Below are positions 26,317 to 34,598 of a stretch of DNA of 64,000 bases, piece after piece. Origin of the DNA: CAYMAI01 sp964388445 (GTDB lineage: Bacteria; 4484-113; JAGGVC01); the NCBI GenBank assembly GCA_964388445.1, contig CAYMAI010000006.1, positions 62,001 to 126,000 of the forward strand. The letters run 5' to 3'. The notes below the pieces were generated by a model that was given only the letters and a program-made list of their open reading frames with translations, did no database searches and was not told the origin of the DNA. Every line of letters starts with the position of its first letter. Within the stretch, counting starts at the first letter, position 1. The translations under genes and the position numbers were made by a program.

Positions 26317-27105
26317 TTACAATCCCGGCGGCCTGAATTGCGCGGTGAGCGCAAGCATTCCCGCGGCGAAAGCGAGCGAAAATATAACGTAGATAATCGT
26401 AACGACGGCGGCGTTTTTGGGTTTGTTTCTGAAAGCGTAAATCAAACCGAGGAACAGCAGCCAGTAACTCCAAATCGTAAAGACGTCAATTACGGACGCG
26501 AGCGAAAAGAAAATTCCGTCGCCGTTTAAAACGCGGCCGAGGGAAATCGTCCAAGGCATCATTGCATCCATGTAATCGTCGTAGCTCGAAATCACGGGCG
26601 TTTGGCCCATTTTGTAAATCGCGTTAACGAGATTCGTAAAGACCGCGGGCATCCAAGCGAACGCGACAACTGAATAGAGCTTTATGAAATCGACATGTTC
26701 GAGAAGGAACGTTCCTAGTACGAATACGATTGCGGCGGCAATCAGCCACGCGAAAAGAAGGCCTATGGGGGCGAAAGCGAGTTGAACATATTGCGAAATC
26801 GCCCCTGCCGCTTCCGGCAACGGCGTGCCCATAAGTTCGCGAAAGGCGTTTTGCGCCTCGGCCGAATAATTCATATTGAGAATGCCGGCGATAATTGTCA
26901 GTACGCCGCCGAAGACCAAAGGCGTAACCCAATCGTTGTGGTAGTAAAGATTCTTGAACACGCTCGAAGGCTCGATGTAGATGTTCAAAATCTTCTCGAA
27001 AAAACCCAATTTCTTCGGCACATCGCTGGTTCGCGAGTGCGCAGGCTCCGCGGAGCCGGATTCGCCCGCGCCGGAGGGCGGCGAGGCGCTCATGTTTTCG
27101 TCCAT
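26317..27105 (-). CDS. Yip1-domain membrane protein
   Basis: A 262-residue protein with a Ser/Pro/Glu-rich N-terminus and five membrane segments. The sequence FFEKILNIYIEPSSVFKNLY followed by a hydrophobic core and DFIKLYSVVAFAWMPAVF is the pattern of bacterial Yip1 proteins, whose role is unclear. I place the start at the second of two adjacent ATGs because GGAGG lies five bases before it. The stop is ten bases from the adaptor gene, so it belongs to the export operon. Confidence 0.82.
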   Translation of the reverse strand: MDENMSASPPSGAGESGSAEPAHSRTSDVPKKLGFFEKILNIYIEPSSVFKNLYYHNDWVTPLVFGGVLTIIAGILNMNYSAEAQNAFRELMGTPLPEAAGAISQYVQLAFAPIGLLFAWLIAAAIVFVLGTFLLEHVDFIKLYSVVAFAWMPAVFTNLVNAIYKMGQTPVISSYDDYMDAMMPWTISLGRVLNGDGIFFSLASVIDVFTIWSYWLLFLGLIYAFRNKPKNAAVVTIIYVIFSLAFAAGMLALTAQFRPPGL

Positions 27106-27130
27106 CATGTCCTCCTTGAAAACCCCGGCA

Positions 27131-27136
27131 ATTATA
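27131..27136 (-). promoter_or_regulatory. -10 box (TATAAT) before the Yip1/export operon
   Basis: TATAATTGCCGGGG on the minus strand lies 25 bases before the ATG at 27105 and just ahead of AAGGAGG. It fits the recurrent TATAAT-CCGG pattern of this window; no clear -35. Confidence 0.5.
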
Positions 27137-27360
27137 TGCACAGTTATTGCCGGAAATGCAAACAAAAGGGCTGAAATTACCTGCGACCTGCTTTGAGATG
27201 ATATTCATGAAGAGAAAGTTCCGTATAAAAGACCGGCGGAGGAAAAATGCCGGATTCCGATTCGAATGGCTCAAGCATAGGCGCGGCCGAAAACGGCAAG
27301 AATCGCGAGACCTTGATATAGGCCGCCGATATGCAAACGGAAGATTTCGACGGGAACTCG

Positions 27361-28188
27361 CTACTCGCCGATGTATTCGGGTAAACGGTCATTCGACAAC
27401 AGGCCGGAAAAGACATCCATCGCGACCGACTGGAAAAAGTAGTAAATCGCCATTAATACAAAATAAATCGCCGCAATGACCACCGCTTTATTTGCAAACA
27501 AACCGAACGTGAACCTAAGTCCGATGGCCAGCAGGTAGATTTTCCAGAGTTGGAATAGGTCGAATGCCCTTAAAAAACCCTTTGCGCTTCCATCCACAGC
27601 AAACAGCTGGTCCAGCGAAAAGGTCATTGCGGATTTCGCTTGCTCGCCGAGTTCGAGACCGATTCCGGAATTCGGAGTCATTTGGCTGTTCAGCAACGCC
27701 ATTATCAAAATCGATCCCAAATATTGCGGTATCAGCGCGAACCCCGCGACGGAAACGAGTTTAAGAAAATCCAGCCGGTGTGAAAGAGCGCTCGCGATAA
27801 GGAATACGATTACTGCGAAAACAATCCAATCTGCCGCGATTGAAAGCGGCAAACTGAATAATGCCACTATGTAGTACATTGAAGTTAAAGGAAAGTCGGC
27901 CAAATCTTCCGTCGAGGTGGTTTCGACGCCCCCGGAGAATGCCTCAACAAAGTGGCCCAACATAAAAATCACGGGCAATGCCAATACGAACAATGCAATC
28001 CCGGGCAAAATAAAGTCGTTCCTGCTTTTTATATCGGAAAACAACAAAGATGGCCGAAAGAACAAAGCGAAAATTTTTTGTCCGAAGCCTAGATTCTTGG
28101 CATGCCCCAAATCGTCCCGCATTTCGCCCCCCGCCTGCCCTCCTAAATCCGGTTTTGAACCGCCGCCGTTGGAATTTTCTTCTTTCAA
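27361..28188 (-). CDS. Second Yip1-domain membrane protein
   Basis: A 275-residue membrane protein with five hydrophobic segments, paralogous in layout to the neighbour at 26317: GFGQKIFALFFRPSLLFSDI, then a hydrophobic core and RLDFLKLVSVAGFALIPQYL. I take the TTG at 28188 as start because GAGGAGG precedes it by six bases. The two Yip1 proteins may form a heteromeric membrane unit next to the MacAB-like transporter; this is inference from position alone. Confidence 0.8.
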   Translation of the reverse strand: MKEENSNGGGSKPDLGGQAGGEMRDDLGHAKNLGFGQKIFALFFRPSLLFSDIKSRNDFILPGIALFVLALPVIFMLGHFVEAFSGGVETTSTEDLADFPLTSMYYIVALFSLPLSIAADWIVFAVIVFLIASALSHRLDFLKLVSVAGFALIPQYLGSILIMALLNSQMTPNSGIGLELGEQAKSAMTFSLDQLFAVDGSAKGFLRAFDLFQLWKIYLLAIGLRFTFGLFANKAVVIAAIYFVLMAIYYFFQSVAMDVFSGLLSNDRLPEYIGE

Positions 28189-28307
28189 CTTACGCCTCCT
28201 CAATGGCAGTATATTGTATCAAGTTTATTCATTCCGCAGACATCGCGTAGGCATTCTCGTCGCGAATAATGGTATCTTTGTTCGACGCAATTCGAAAGGC
28301 GGAAGCT

Positions 28308-29396
28308 ATGACTCGCGAGGATTCAAGCGGCGTACTTGGCGGAAGGGCGAAGAAAATTTCCGCAAGTCCTGGGTTGAATAAGCTTGCGGCAACCGTATGG
28401 CTGATCGTTTCGCCCGCAATTTTGGCCCGGTTGCTGACCGGAGCGACGCCCCCGGACGTTTTCTTTCACCCGGTTTCGTTCGTGCTTCTCGTGGCGCTGT
28501 ACGGCGGGGGAGCGCTGCTTGTTCGCGAAGCGTCGATTACATGGGGCACGGGATGGAGCGGTCGTATTTTAATGGCGGCCGCGTTCGCTCTGGTGTTGGA
28601 AGGATTCGTCGTAAAATCGTACTTCGGATTTGGCGACATCAGGCTTAATCCCGCCTTCTACTTGGACAACGCCGCGGGGATTTACTTTTTCCACATCGCT
28701 ACGACCTTGTTTTTTCACGCAGTTTTTTCGATTCTCGCGCCGATAGCAATTGCGGAAGCGCTTGTTTCGGCCGAAGCGCGGCGGGAGCGATGGACAGGCG
28801 ACGCATTTTTCGGCGCAGTTCTTATTCTGTTCACTCTCGACGCGTGCATCGGATTTCTGGCGTATCAGGACGATAGGCTGGCCTCGAATTGGCGATTAAA
28901 AACCTTGGGATCGCTTATTGCCGCTGCCATTCTCGTTTTTGCGGCACGGAAGATAGTTGTTCCCGAAAATAAAGTGCGGAAAATCCCCGGCGGTGCCGTT
29001 CAATATTTCATCGAAGCGCTCGTTTTCAGCGGCGCGTATATTTTTGTAACGAAAGTGCTTTCGAGAGCGCTTGTCGATTCTCAATTCGCGGCCAGCGGAG
29101 CGGCGACGGCGGCGGCGCTGATTCTGTGCGCGGGGGCCGGTTTAAGGGCTTGGGCGAGGTTTCACAAAGCTAATGCCGGCGCGGGGCATTTAGCGGCGGC
29201 AATTTGGGGAGTTTACTTGCCGTGGATTTCGATTGCTCCATATCTCGAACTCGACAACGCGAACAGGATTGCGAACACCAGCGGGATGACGGCCGTTGGA
29301 ATCGCGGTTTTGATTCTGCTTTGGATTTGGACAATAGCCGCGTTAAAATCCGGACCGCCAAAGACGGCAAACGGCGGTTTGGTTCGGGAACAATAA
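28308..29396 (+). CDS. Polytopic membrane protein of unknown function
   Basis: A protein of about 362 residues with roughly ten membrane segments and an unusually hydrophobic Ala/Leu/Ile-rich composition; recognisable stretches include GGGALLVREASITWGTGWSG. I recognise no family. The start is uncertain: ATG at 28308 has AAGGCGGA before it; an in-frame ATG at 28269 would overlap an AATAAT box that could be the promoter -10. It is the first plus-strand gene after 28 kb of minus-strand genes. Confidence 0.75.
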   Translation: MTREDSSGVLGGRAKKISASPGLNKLAATVWLIVSPAILARLLTGATPPDVFFHPVSFVLLVALYGGGALLVREASITWGTGWSGRILMAAAFALVLEGFVVKSYFGFGDIRLNPAFYLDNAAGIYFFHIATTLFFHAVFSILAPIAIAEALVSAEARRERWTGDAFFGAVLILFTLDACIGFLAYQDDRLASNWRLKTLGSLIAAAILVFAARKIVVPENKVRKIPGGAVQYFIEALVFSGAYIFVTKVLSRALVDSQFAASGAATAAALILCAGAGLRAWARFHKANAGAGHLAAAIWGVYLPWISIAPYLELDNANRIANTSGMTAVGIAVLILLWIWTIAALKSGPPKTANGGLVREQ

Positions 29397-29441
29397 TCCC
29401 GCGCAAGCGGCAGCCTATTGCTTGGAACGGCTCGATAAGCC

Positions 29442-29447
29442 GATAAT
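29442..29447 (+). promoter_or_regulatory. -10 box (GATAAT) for the methyltransferase gene
   Basis: TTGCTT at 29418 and GATAAT at 29442 are 18 bases apart; the ATG is only seven bases after GATAAT, so the mRNA should be leaderless. Confidence 0.45.
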
Positions 29448-29454
29448 ATTCTCG

Positions 29455-30243
29455 ATGCCCGGACTTATCACCAATCTTTACGACAGCTTCGAAGACGCGT
29501 GGCGGTACGAAAGCGATTACAGCGATTACGCCGACGACGTTCCCCTCGTGCTGGAGATTTCGAAGGCGGCCGGCGGGCCGGTTTTGGAGGCCGGAGCAGG
29601 CACGGGAAGGCTTACCCTCCCGATGGCGAGGGCGGGGGTGAAAATAACGGCGATTGAAAAGAGCAAGGGGATGTGCGAGCTTTTCGAAAAAAAACTCGCC
29701 AACGAAGACGTCGCCGTGCGCGCGAACGTGAAGCTCGTTTCAGGCGAGCTGTCGAGCGCGGCGCTGGACGGAAGATTTTCTTCGGTGCTTCTTCCTTTCA
29801 ACTTTCTCCAGCTTATGCTCACACGTCAAAGCCGGCTGGAATTCCTCAAGCTTTGCCGCCACTCGCTCGTGAATCGCGGCAAACTTTACGTGGAAATCGG
29901 ATTGCCGCATCCCGATTACATGGGCGAAAAGCGCGTTACGCACAAATTCGTAAAGAGCTTTTTCGACCGGTACAAGCGTCAATGGGTGTCGCTGTTCCAA
30001 AGCCACGAATACAACCCCGTGGATCAAACGCTTATGATGGAGTACAACTATCTGTATATGCGGGGCGACGGCGCCACGGAATGCGTTACGAGATTCGTAA
30101 TGCTCGCGGTTATTTTCCCAAAAGAACTGGATGGGCTTATCGAAGAATCGGGGCTGAAAATAGAAAACGTTTGGGGCGGATTCGACAAATCCGCTGTTTC
30201 GAAGTCGTCGAGGAGAATCATTTTGCTTGCGGGAAAGCCGTAA
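29455..30243 (+). CDS. Class I SAM-dependent methyltransferase
   Basis: A 262-residue methyltransferase of the Rossmann type: motif I VLEAGAGTGRLTLPMA, an acidic residue ending strand 2 (ITAIEKS), and a later FSSVLLPFNFLQLM strand. The N-terminal LYDSFEDAWRYESDYSDYA resembles small-molecule methyltransferases of the UbiE/Tam group. The substrate is unknown. I start at the ATG at 29455, which is seven bases from a -10 box; a start at 29422 would lie upstream of the promoter. Confidence 0.82.
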   Translation: MPGLITNLYDSFEDAWRYESDYSDYADDVPLVLEISKAAGGPVLEAGAGTGRLTLPMARAGVKITAIEKSKGMCELFEKKLANEDVAVRANVKLVSGELSSAALDGRFSSVLLPFNFLQLMLTRQSRLEFLKLCRHSLVNRGKLYVEIGLPHPDYMGEKRVTHKFVKSFFDRYKRQWVSLFQSHEYNPVDQTLMMEYNYLYMRGDGATECVTRFVMLAVIFPKELDGLIEESGLKIENVWGGFDKSAVSKSSRRIILLAGKP

Positions 30244-30550
30244 ATGCCGGCGGGAACCGAAAATAAGAAAGAAATAAAAGACGTTTATAAAAAAAATTCA
30301 AAGACTATTGCCAAGAACGAAATCTTGGGCTAATATGCTGACTTGCTCTTTCGGGAGGGGCATCCCTTATCCGGAAGAACGGGGATTTGTTAGTAACTTG
30401 TTAATAAGTTAAGGGGAGTAATCCACTCTCGTTAAGGAGTATAATTGCCGTCTGTGGTTTGCCGACGGCGGATTTCGCGTCCTGTCAACACTTATTCAAC
30501 AAGCGGCTGTTTGTATGTTAATATCTATCTTCGATTTTTAGGAGTAGCGG
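30244..30550 (+). promoter_or_regulatory. dnaA upstream region (possible origin and control region)
   Basis: These 307 bases contain no gene. They hold a TATAAT box at 30440-30445, a tandem 11-bp repeat at 30387-30408, a TTATCC at 30368-30373 and AT-rich flanks. No exact DnaA box (TTATCCACA) is present; TTATTAACA on the minus strand (7 of 9) occurs in the repeat. An AGGAG lies before the dnaA start. Confidence 0.45.
30387..30408 (+). repeat. Tandem 11-bp repeat upstream of dnaA
   Basis: TTGTTAGTAAC is followed directly by TTGTTAATAAG. One helical turn per copy and resemblance of the reverse strand (TTATTAACA) to a DnaA box suggest a protein-binding array or an unwinding element. Confidence 0.5.
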
Positions 30551-31909
30551 ATGACCCGAGTGAGCGGCACTGAACTGCTTGACCATATCAGGGAAACGCT
30601 TCGCGACGAAATACCGCGCCCGAAATACGAGCTCTTAATCGCGCCAATGACTTGCGAGGATGCCTCGGAGGAGCACGTAATTTTCGGCGTCGAATCCGCG
30701 CTGCTTAAAACTTGGCTCGACGAGGGATATGCCGAGCTAATCAGCGAGCGGGTTCGCAGTTTCACCAAGAAACATACCGAAGTGGAATTCAAAGTCGTCC
30801 CCCGACAGTTTCACTCGTTCACCGGAACCGCGACGGCCGACAGAAGCGCGGGCTATATCGAAGAAGACGGCACGCGCGTGGCCGAAAAACCGACGCTTAA
30901 TCCGAGGTTCACGTTCGACAATTTCGTCGTGGGGCCGGCAAACAGCTTCGCGTACAGCGCGAGCCTGGCCGTGGCCGAGCGTCCCGGCTATATTTACAAT
31001 CCGCTGTTTATTTACAGCGGCGTGGGTCTTGGCAAAACCCATTTGCTTCATTCAATCGGCCATCTCGCATACAACCTCGACAACTCGCTAAACGTCAGAT
31101 ACGTTACGAGCGAAAAGTTCACCCACGATTTCATTCAGAAGGTTAGAAGCGGCCGCATGGACGAATTTTACGACCTGTACCGCCAGGCCGAAGTTCTGCT
31201 TATCGACGACATTCAATTTTTAGCCGGACGGACCGAAACGCAGCAGGAGTTCTTTCACACGTTCAACATTCTGCACGAGCAGGGCAAGCAAATAGTGATT
31301 TCGTCCGACCGCTCGCCCAAAGACTTGAAGAACCTGGACGACCGGCTGGTCAGCAGATTTTCCGGCGGACTCATCACCGACATCGCGCCGCCGAGCTTCG
31401 AAACGCGGATAGCCATTCTCGAAAAGAAAGCAAATCTTGAAGGCGTGAAACTTCCGGGCGAAATTAGCGTTTACATCGCGAAGCACATAACCGACAACAT
31501 CCGCGACCTCGAAGGCGCGCTTATCAGGCTTATCGCCTATTGCAACCATCGCGGCGAAACGCTTGACATCGAAACCGCCGAAAAAGTTTTGGGCGGTCTT
31601 ATCGACACGAAAAGGCCCGGAGTCCCGACGGACATCAACCACATTCTCGATACGGTCGCCGAGTATTTCAACGTTACGAAGAAAGTTCTCCTTTCGCCGA
31701 ATCGCACGAAGAAAGTGGCGTTCGCCCGCCAGATGGCGATGTTCCTAGCAAGGGAGCATACGAACCTTTCGCTTGCGCAAATTGGCGCGGAAATCGGCGG
31801 GAGAGACCATTCCACGGTGATTTACGCGTGCGAAAAAATACGTAAAGAAAGCACGGAAGAACCTTACGTCGAAATGACCCTCAAAAACCTCGCGAAGTTG
31901 ATAACCTGA
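30551..31909 (+). CDS. dnaA: Chromosomal replication initiator DnaA
   Basis: A 452-residue AAA+ protein with all four DnaA domains: an N-terminal interaction domain (about 1-85), a linker, the ATPase (Walker A GVGLGKTHLLHSI, Walker B LLIDDIQFLAG, sensor ISSDRSPKDL) and the C-terminal DNA-binding domain with GGRDHSTVIYACEKI. It binds DnaA boxes and opens the origin. AGGAG precedes the ATG by six bases. It is followed by dnaN after 271 bases, the classical arrangement near oriC. Confidence 0.98.
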   Translation: MTRVSGTELLDHIRETLRDEIPRPKYELLIAPMTCEDASEEHVIFGVESALLKTWLDEGYAELISERVRSFTKKHTEVEFKVVPRQFHSFTGTATADRSAGYIEEDGTRVAEKPTLNPRFTFDNFVVGPANSFAYSASLAVAERPGYIYNPLFIYSGVGLGKTHLLHSIGHLAYNLDNSLNVRYVTSEKFTHDFIQKVRSGRMDEFYDLYRQAEVLLIDDIQFLAGRTETQQEFFHTFNILHEQGKQIVISSDRSPKDLKNLDDRLVSRFSGGLITDIAPPSFETRIAILEKKANLEGVKLPGEISVYIAKHITDNIRDLEGALIRLIAYCNHRGETLDIETAEKVLGGLIDTKRPGVPTDINHILDTVAEYFNVTKKVLLSPNRTKKVAFARQMAMFLAREHTNLSLAQIGAEIGGRDHSTVIYACEKIRKESTEEPYVEMTLKNLAKLIT

Positions 31910-32180
31910 CGGAAAACCCTGTTGAAAAATTGCGCGCGCGATGCCCGATTTTCCGCAACAGATATTTCGAGAGGCGAATTTTGAGGATTGCGGTTCGATT
32001 CCGGGAATATAGACTGGCATTTTTTTAACCGCGGTTTTCTTTATTCCATGCGCTCTTTCGTGAGTAATCAACAATTTCAACCGGCCTTCTTCTACTTCCA
32101 TGTTTTTTATATATATAAGATTTGGTAGAATGCCGGCTCACCGGTTATCAAGTTAAAATACCTCTTTCGAGGAGCTAGGA

Positions 32181-33296
32181 ATGAAGGCGACCGTAAATCG
32201 TGTTGAATTTGACAAGGCTCTCGGCATCGTGTCGAGGGCGGTTTCGTCCAAATCGCTGGGCAGCTATCAGCAGTTCGTCAAAATCGGGGTGACTGCGGAG
32301 GGCTCGCTAAGCCTCGAAGCAACCGACGACGAGCTTTACGCAAAAGTTACCATTTCCGGGTTCGCTCAGCAGGCTAGCGACTTTCTCGTCAGTCCGCTCA
32401 TTTGCGACCTCGTCAGCAGAATGGTGGGCGACGACATCGAAATCGATTACGAACCCGGCAAAGTTACGGTAAAAAGCGGCAGAAGCAAATACAGCCTCGT
32501 TTGCGCCCAGCCCGAAATTTTCCCGATCGTGGCGGATTATTCGTCGAACCCCTTGACCACGATTTCGGCAAGCGCGCTTCGGGACGCGCTCGGCAAAACC
32601 ACGTTCTGCGCCTTCAAGGGCAGCGGGGAGCGCAGCTCGTATTACACGGGAGGCGTGCTTTTGAGATTCACGCCGGAGTATCTCGACCTCGTGGCAACCG
32701 ACGGCCACAGGCTGGGCGTTAAAAAAACCCGCGGCAAGTTCACGGATGAAACTGTGGACGTCATCATTCCGGCCGGAAACGCCGACGAAATAATGAAACT
32801 TCTTCCGGATTCGGAAGACGTAGAAGTAAAGACCTTCCTATTCAGCAATCAGCTTTTCATCGAATTCGACAGCTTGCTTCTCGCGTCGAGCCTTCTGGAC
32901 GTGAAGTTTCCGGATTACTCGAAAGTCATTCCGCTCGACAGGGCGACGAGCGTGACCGTTGAAAGAAGGGAAATTTACGACGCGCTTCGCCGCGCGGTAA
33001 TCGTGAGCCGGGCGAAACAGCACAACCCGGTGGTCAGGCTGAAAAGCAGGGGCGACAGCCTGTCGATATTGACCGAGGCGACGGACGTCGGAAGCGGCGA
33101 AGAAGAAGTGGAATGCGAACTCGCCGGCGACGACATGGAAATCGCACTAAATCCCGGCTATCTCGTTGACGTTTTGAGCCAGCTAGACACGAACAGAGTG
33201 GTGTTTCACTGGAACAGCAAAGTGACGCCGCTCGTGCTCTCGAGCCCGGAAGACGTGGATTTCACTTACGTCGTGATGCCGATAAGGATCGAGTAA
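32181..33296 (+). CDS. dnaN: DNA polymerase III subunit beta (sliding clamp)
   Basis: A 371-residue clamp protein in three topologically similar domains, starting MKATVNRVEFDKALGIVSRA and ending with the family C-terminus SSPEDVDFTYVVMPIRIE, which lines the partner-binding pocket. It tethers polymerase III to DNA. A GAGGAG lies before the ATG. The preceding 271 bases are AT-rich (TTTTTTATATATATAA at about 32103-32118) and hold no exact DnaA box. recF, often the next gene, is absent; a restriction-modification islet follows. Confidence 0.97.
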   Translation: MKATVNRVEFDKALGIVSRAVSSKSLGSYQQFVKIGVTAEGSLSLEATDDELYAKVTISGFAQQASDFLVSPLICDLVSRMVGDDIEIDYEPGKVTVKSGRSKYSLVCAQPEIFPIVADYSSNPLTTISASALRDALGKTTFCAFKGSGERSSYYTGGVLLRFTPEYLDLVATDGHRLGVKKTRGKFTDETVDVIIPAGNADEIMKLLPDSEDVEVKTFLFSNQLFIEFDSLLLASSLLDVKFPDYSKVIPLDRATSVTVERREIYDALRRAVIVSRAKQHNPVVRLKSRGDSLSILTEATDVGSGEEEVECELAGDDMEIALNPGYLVDVLSQLDTNRVVFHWNSKVTPLVLSSPEDVDFTYVVMPIRIE

Positions 33297-33380
33297 GGGG
33301 CCGTCCGAACTGCTCAATTTGATTGTGGCCTAATTTCGGCAAAGGCCGACAAATCGCGCGCCGGCGATCTTCCTAAACCC

Positions 33381-33409
33381 TTGTAAAGTTTAATTTGCGG
33401 TGGTATAAT
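33381..33409 (+). promoter_or_regulatory. Strong sigma70-like promoter (TTGTAA-17-TATAAT)
   Basis: TTGTAA at 33381-33386 and TATAAT at 33404-33409 have ideal 17-base spacing. The ATG of a 44-codon ORF is seven bases after the -10, and the nuclease gene start is 168 bases further, so this probably drives the restriction-modification genes. Confidence 0.7.
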
Positions 33410-33416
33410 TCGCCGG

Positions 33417-33551
33417 ATGGCAGATTCAATCAAGGTTTTGCCGGTTTTGAAGGGCGCGCAGCCGCAGATCGCGGTGCCGCTGCCGGAGCCGCGCGCCGCG
33501 GCAAGAGGCGCGAGCAAAGACGCGCACGGCGCGGGGATGACTGCCTTGTAG
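33417..33551 (+). CDS. 44-residue ORF ahead of the restriction gene (leader peptide or gene remnant)
   Basis: ATG at 33417 opens 44 codons (starting MADSIKVLPVLKGAQPQ, ending GAGMTAL) and stops at 33549. It is GC-rich like the host genes, whereas the nuclease gene starting 26 bases later is AT-rich. The strong promoter seven bases upstream would give a leaderless message. It may be the severed 5' end of a host gene whose remainder was displaced by the islet, or a leader peptide controlling the nuclease. I recognise no homologue. Confidence 0.45.
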   Translation: MADSIKVLPVLKGAQPQIAVPLPEPRAAARGASKDAHGAGMTAL

Positions 33552-33577
33552 CTGGGTGCGGAGAAAAAGGTAAATTT

Positions 33578-34441
33578 ATGTCAAAAATATCATTCTTGTT
33601 CAATTCCCAATTTAAGGATGAGCAGGAGGCTACATTTGGCGGAGCTCTACGTAAACTTTTTTCGACGTCGTCGGATGTAATGATTGCAGTTGCATATGTA
33701 TCATCCAATGGATTGGCATGCATTTGGACGGAGTTCGAGAATCTGCTTAAGTCAGGCGGAAGTGCAGAGGTAGTTATAGGACTTGACTGGCGGATTACGC
33801 ACCCGGACGCAGTTCGTATGTTATACGACGCTTCAAGACTGTTTTGCAGATTTACTTTATATGGAGTTTCAATAAACGAGCCCTGTTCGATTTATCATCC
33901 GAAAATGTATTTTTTTACTGGTAAGGGCAAAGGTACTTTTTTATTAGGATCGTCAAATTTAACCGGAGGCGGCCTTGAACAAAATCTAGAAGCGAATGTG
34001 CAAATCGAGGCAGAAGATGATTGCGATGTTTTTTGGGACGCTTTGGATTTCTATTATGTTTGCTCAGCTAAAGCCAATCCGATTATTCTCACTGATGAGT
34101 ATATTGACTTATATAACAAAGCGCATTTCGCATATCACGAATCTCTTGGCGAGCTTAGTATGAAATTCAGCGAATCCAGAAGAAACTTGGTAGATTGCGA
34201 GGCAGGCATGCGTAAAGCAGGTAAGGATCGTATTAAGTTGTCGCCATGGTGTGAACTCGTATTAAGCAAATTACCCGAAGGCGAGTTTACTAATGAGGAC
34301 ATCTATGCCTTTGAAGGCGAATTCAGAGAAGTTTACCCGGATAATATGCATATAAGACCCAAAATACGGCAGCAATTACAGATTCTTCGCGACTTGGGAT
34401 TCATTGAATTTTTGCCCAATGATCGTAAGCGTAGGATATAA
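33578..34441 (+). CDS. PLD-family restriction endonuclease with DpnI-like C-terminal winged helix
   Basis: The 287-residue protein combines two parts. Residues about 1-165 are a phospholipase-D-type nuclease domain with the catalytic H107-x-K109 in SIYHPKMYFF, followed by GSSN at 124-127 and a downstream acidic residue (LEANVQ), as in NgoFVII/BfiI-like enzymes that need no metal. Residues about 222-285 (DIYAFEGEFREVYPDN, then IRPKIRQQLQILRDLGF) match the C-terminal winged helix of DpnI and Dam-replacing proteins as I remember it. I start at the ATG at 33578 because residues upstream are GC-rich and foreign to the family. Codon use is AT-rich. Together with the methyltransferase gene it forms a probable restriction-modification pair. 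Confidence 0.82.
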   Translation: MSKISFLFNSQFKDEQEATFGGALRKLFSTSSDVMIAVAYVSSNGLACIWTEFENLLKSGGSAEVVIGLDWRITHPDAVRMLYDASRLFCRFTLYGVSINEPCSIYHPKMYFFTGKGKGTFLLGSSNLTGGGLEQNLEANVQIEAEDDCDVFWDALDFYYVCSAKANPIILTDEYIDLYNKAHFAYHESLGELSMKFSESRRNLVDCEAGMRKAGKDRIKLSPWCELVLSKLPEGEFTNEDIYAFEGEFREVYPDNMHIRPKIRQQLQILRDLGFIEFLPNDRKRRI

Positions 34442-34479
34442 CAAGTTTGCTTGTGATAATCACCGGTCCTATTTTTTAA

Positions 34480-34598
34480 GATCCCAATTGCAAATAGAAT
34501 CTAGCCTCCGCATTTGATCCGCGCGGATCAATACGGCAATGAGATCCATTAATTTGATATTCGATCTAGGATCCGCGCTCCTATGGGGCGCGAAGATC
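34480..34598. repeat. Cluster of GATC sites between nuclease and methyltransferase genes
   Basis: Seven GATC tetranucleotides begin at 34480, 34516, 34526, 34543, 34563, 34570 and 34595; three more begin at 34746, 34769 and 34784 inside the methyltransferase gene. Chance expectation for 120 bases is about half a site. If the pair recognises GATC, methylation here could control methyltransferase expression. Confidence 0.7.

Noticed and set aside
27177..27360. Open frames in the gap between the two Yip1-like genes
   Set aside because: Short, without ribosome-binding site or recognisable sequence; the gap is better explained as promoter region.
31985..32015. GGTTCGATTCC, resembling a tRNA T-loop
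   Set aside because: The flanking bases do not form a T-stem and no anticodon or acceptor arms are found upstream.
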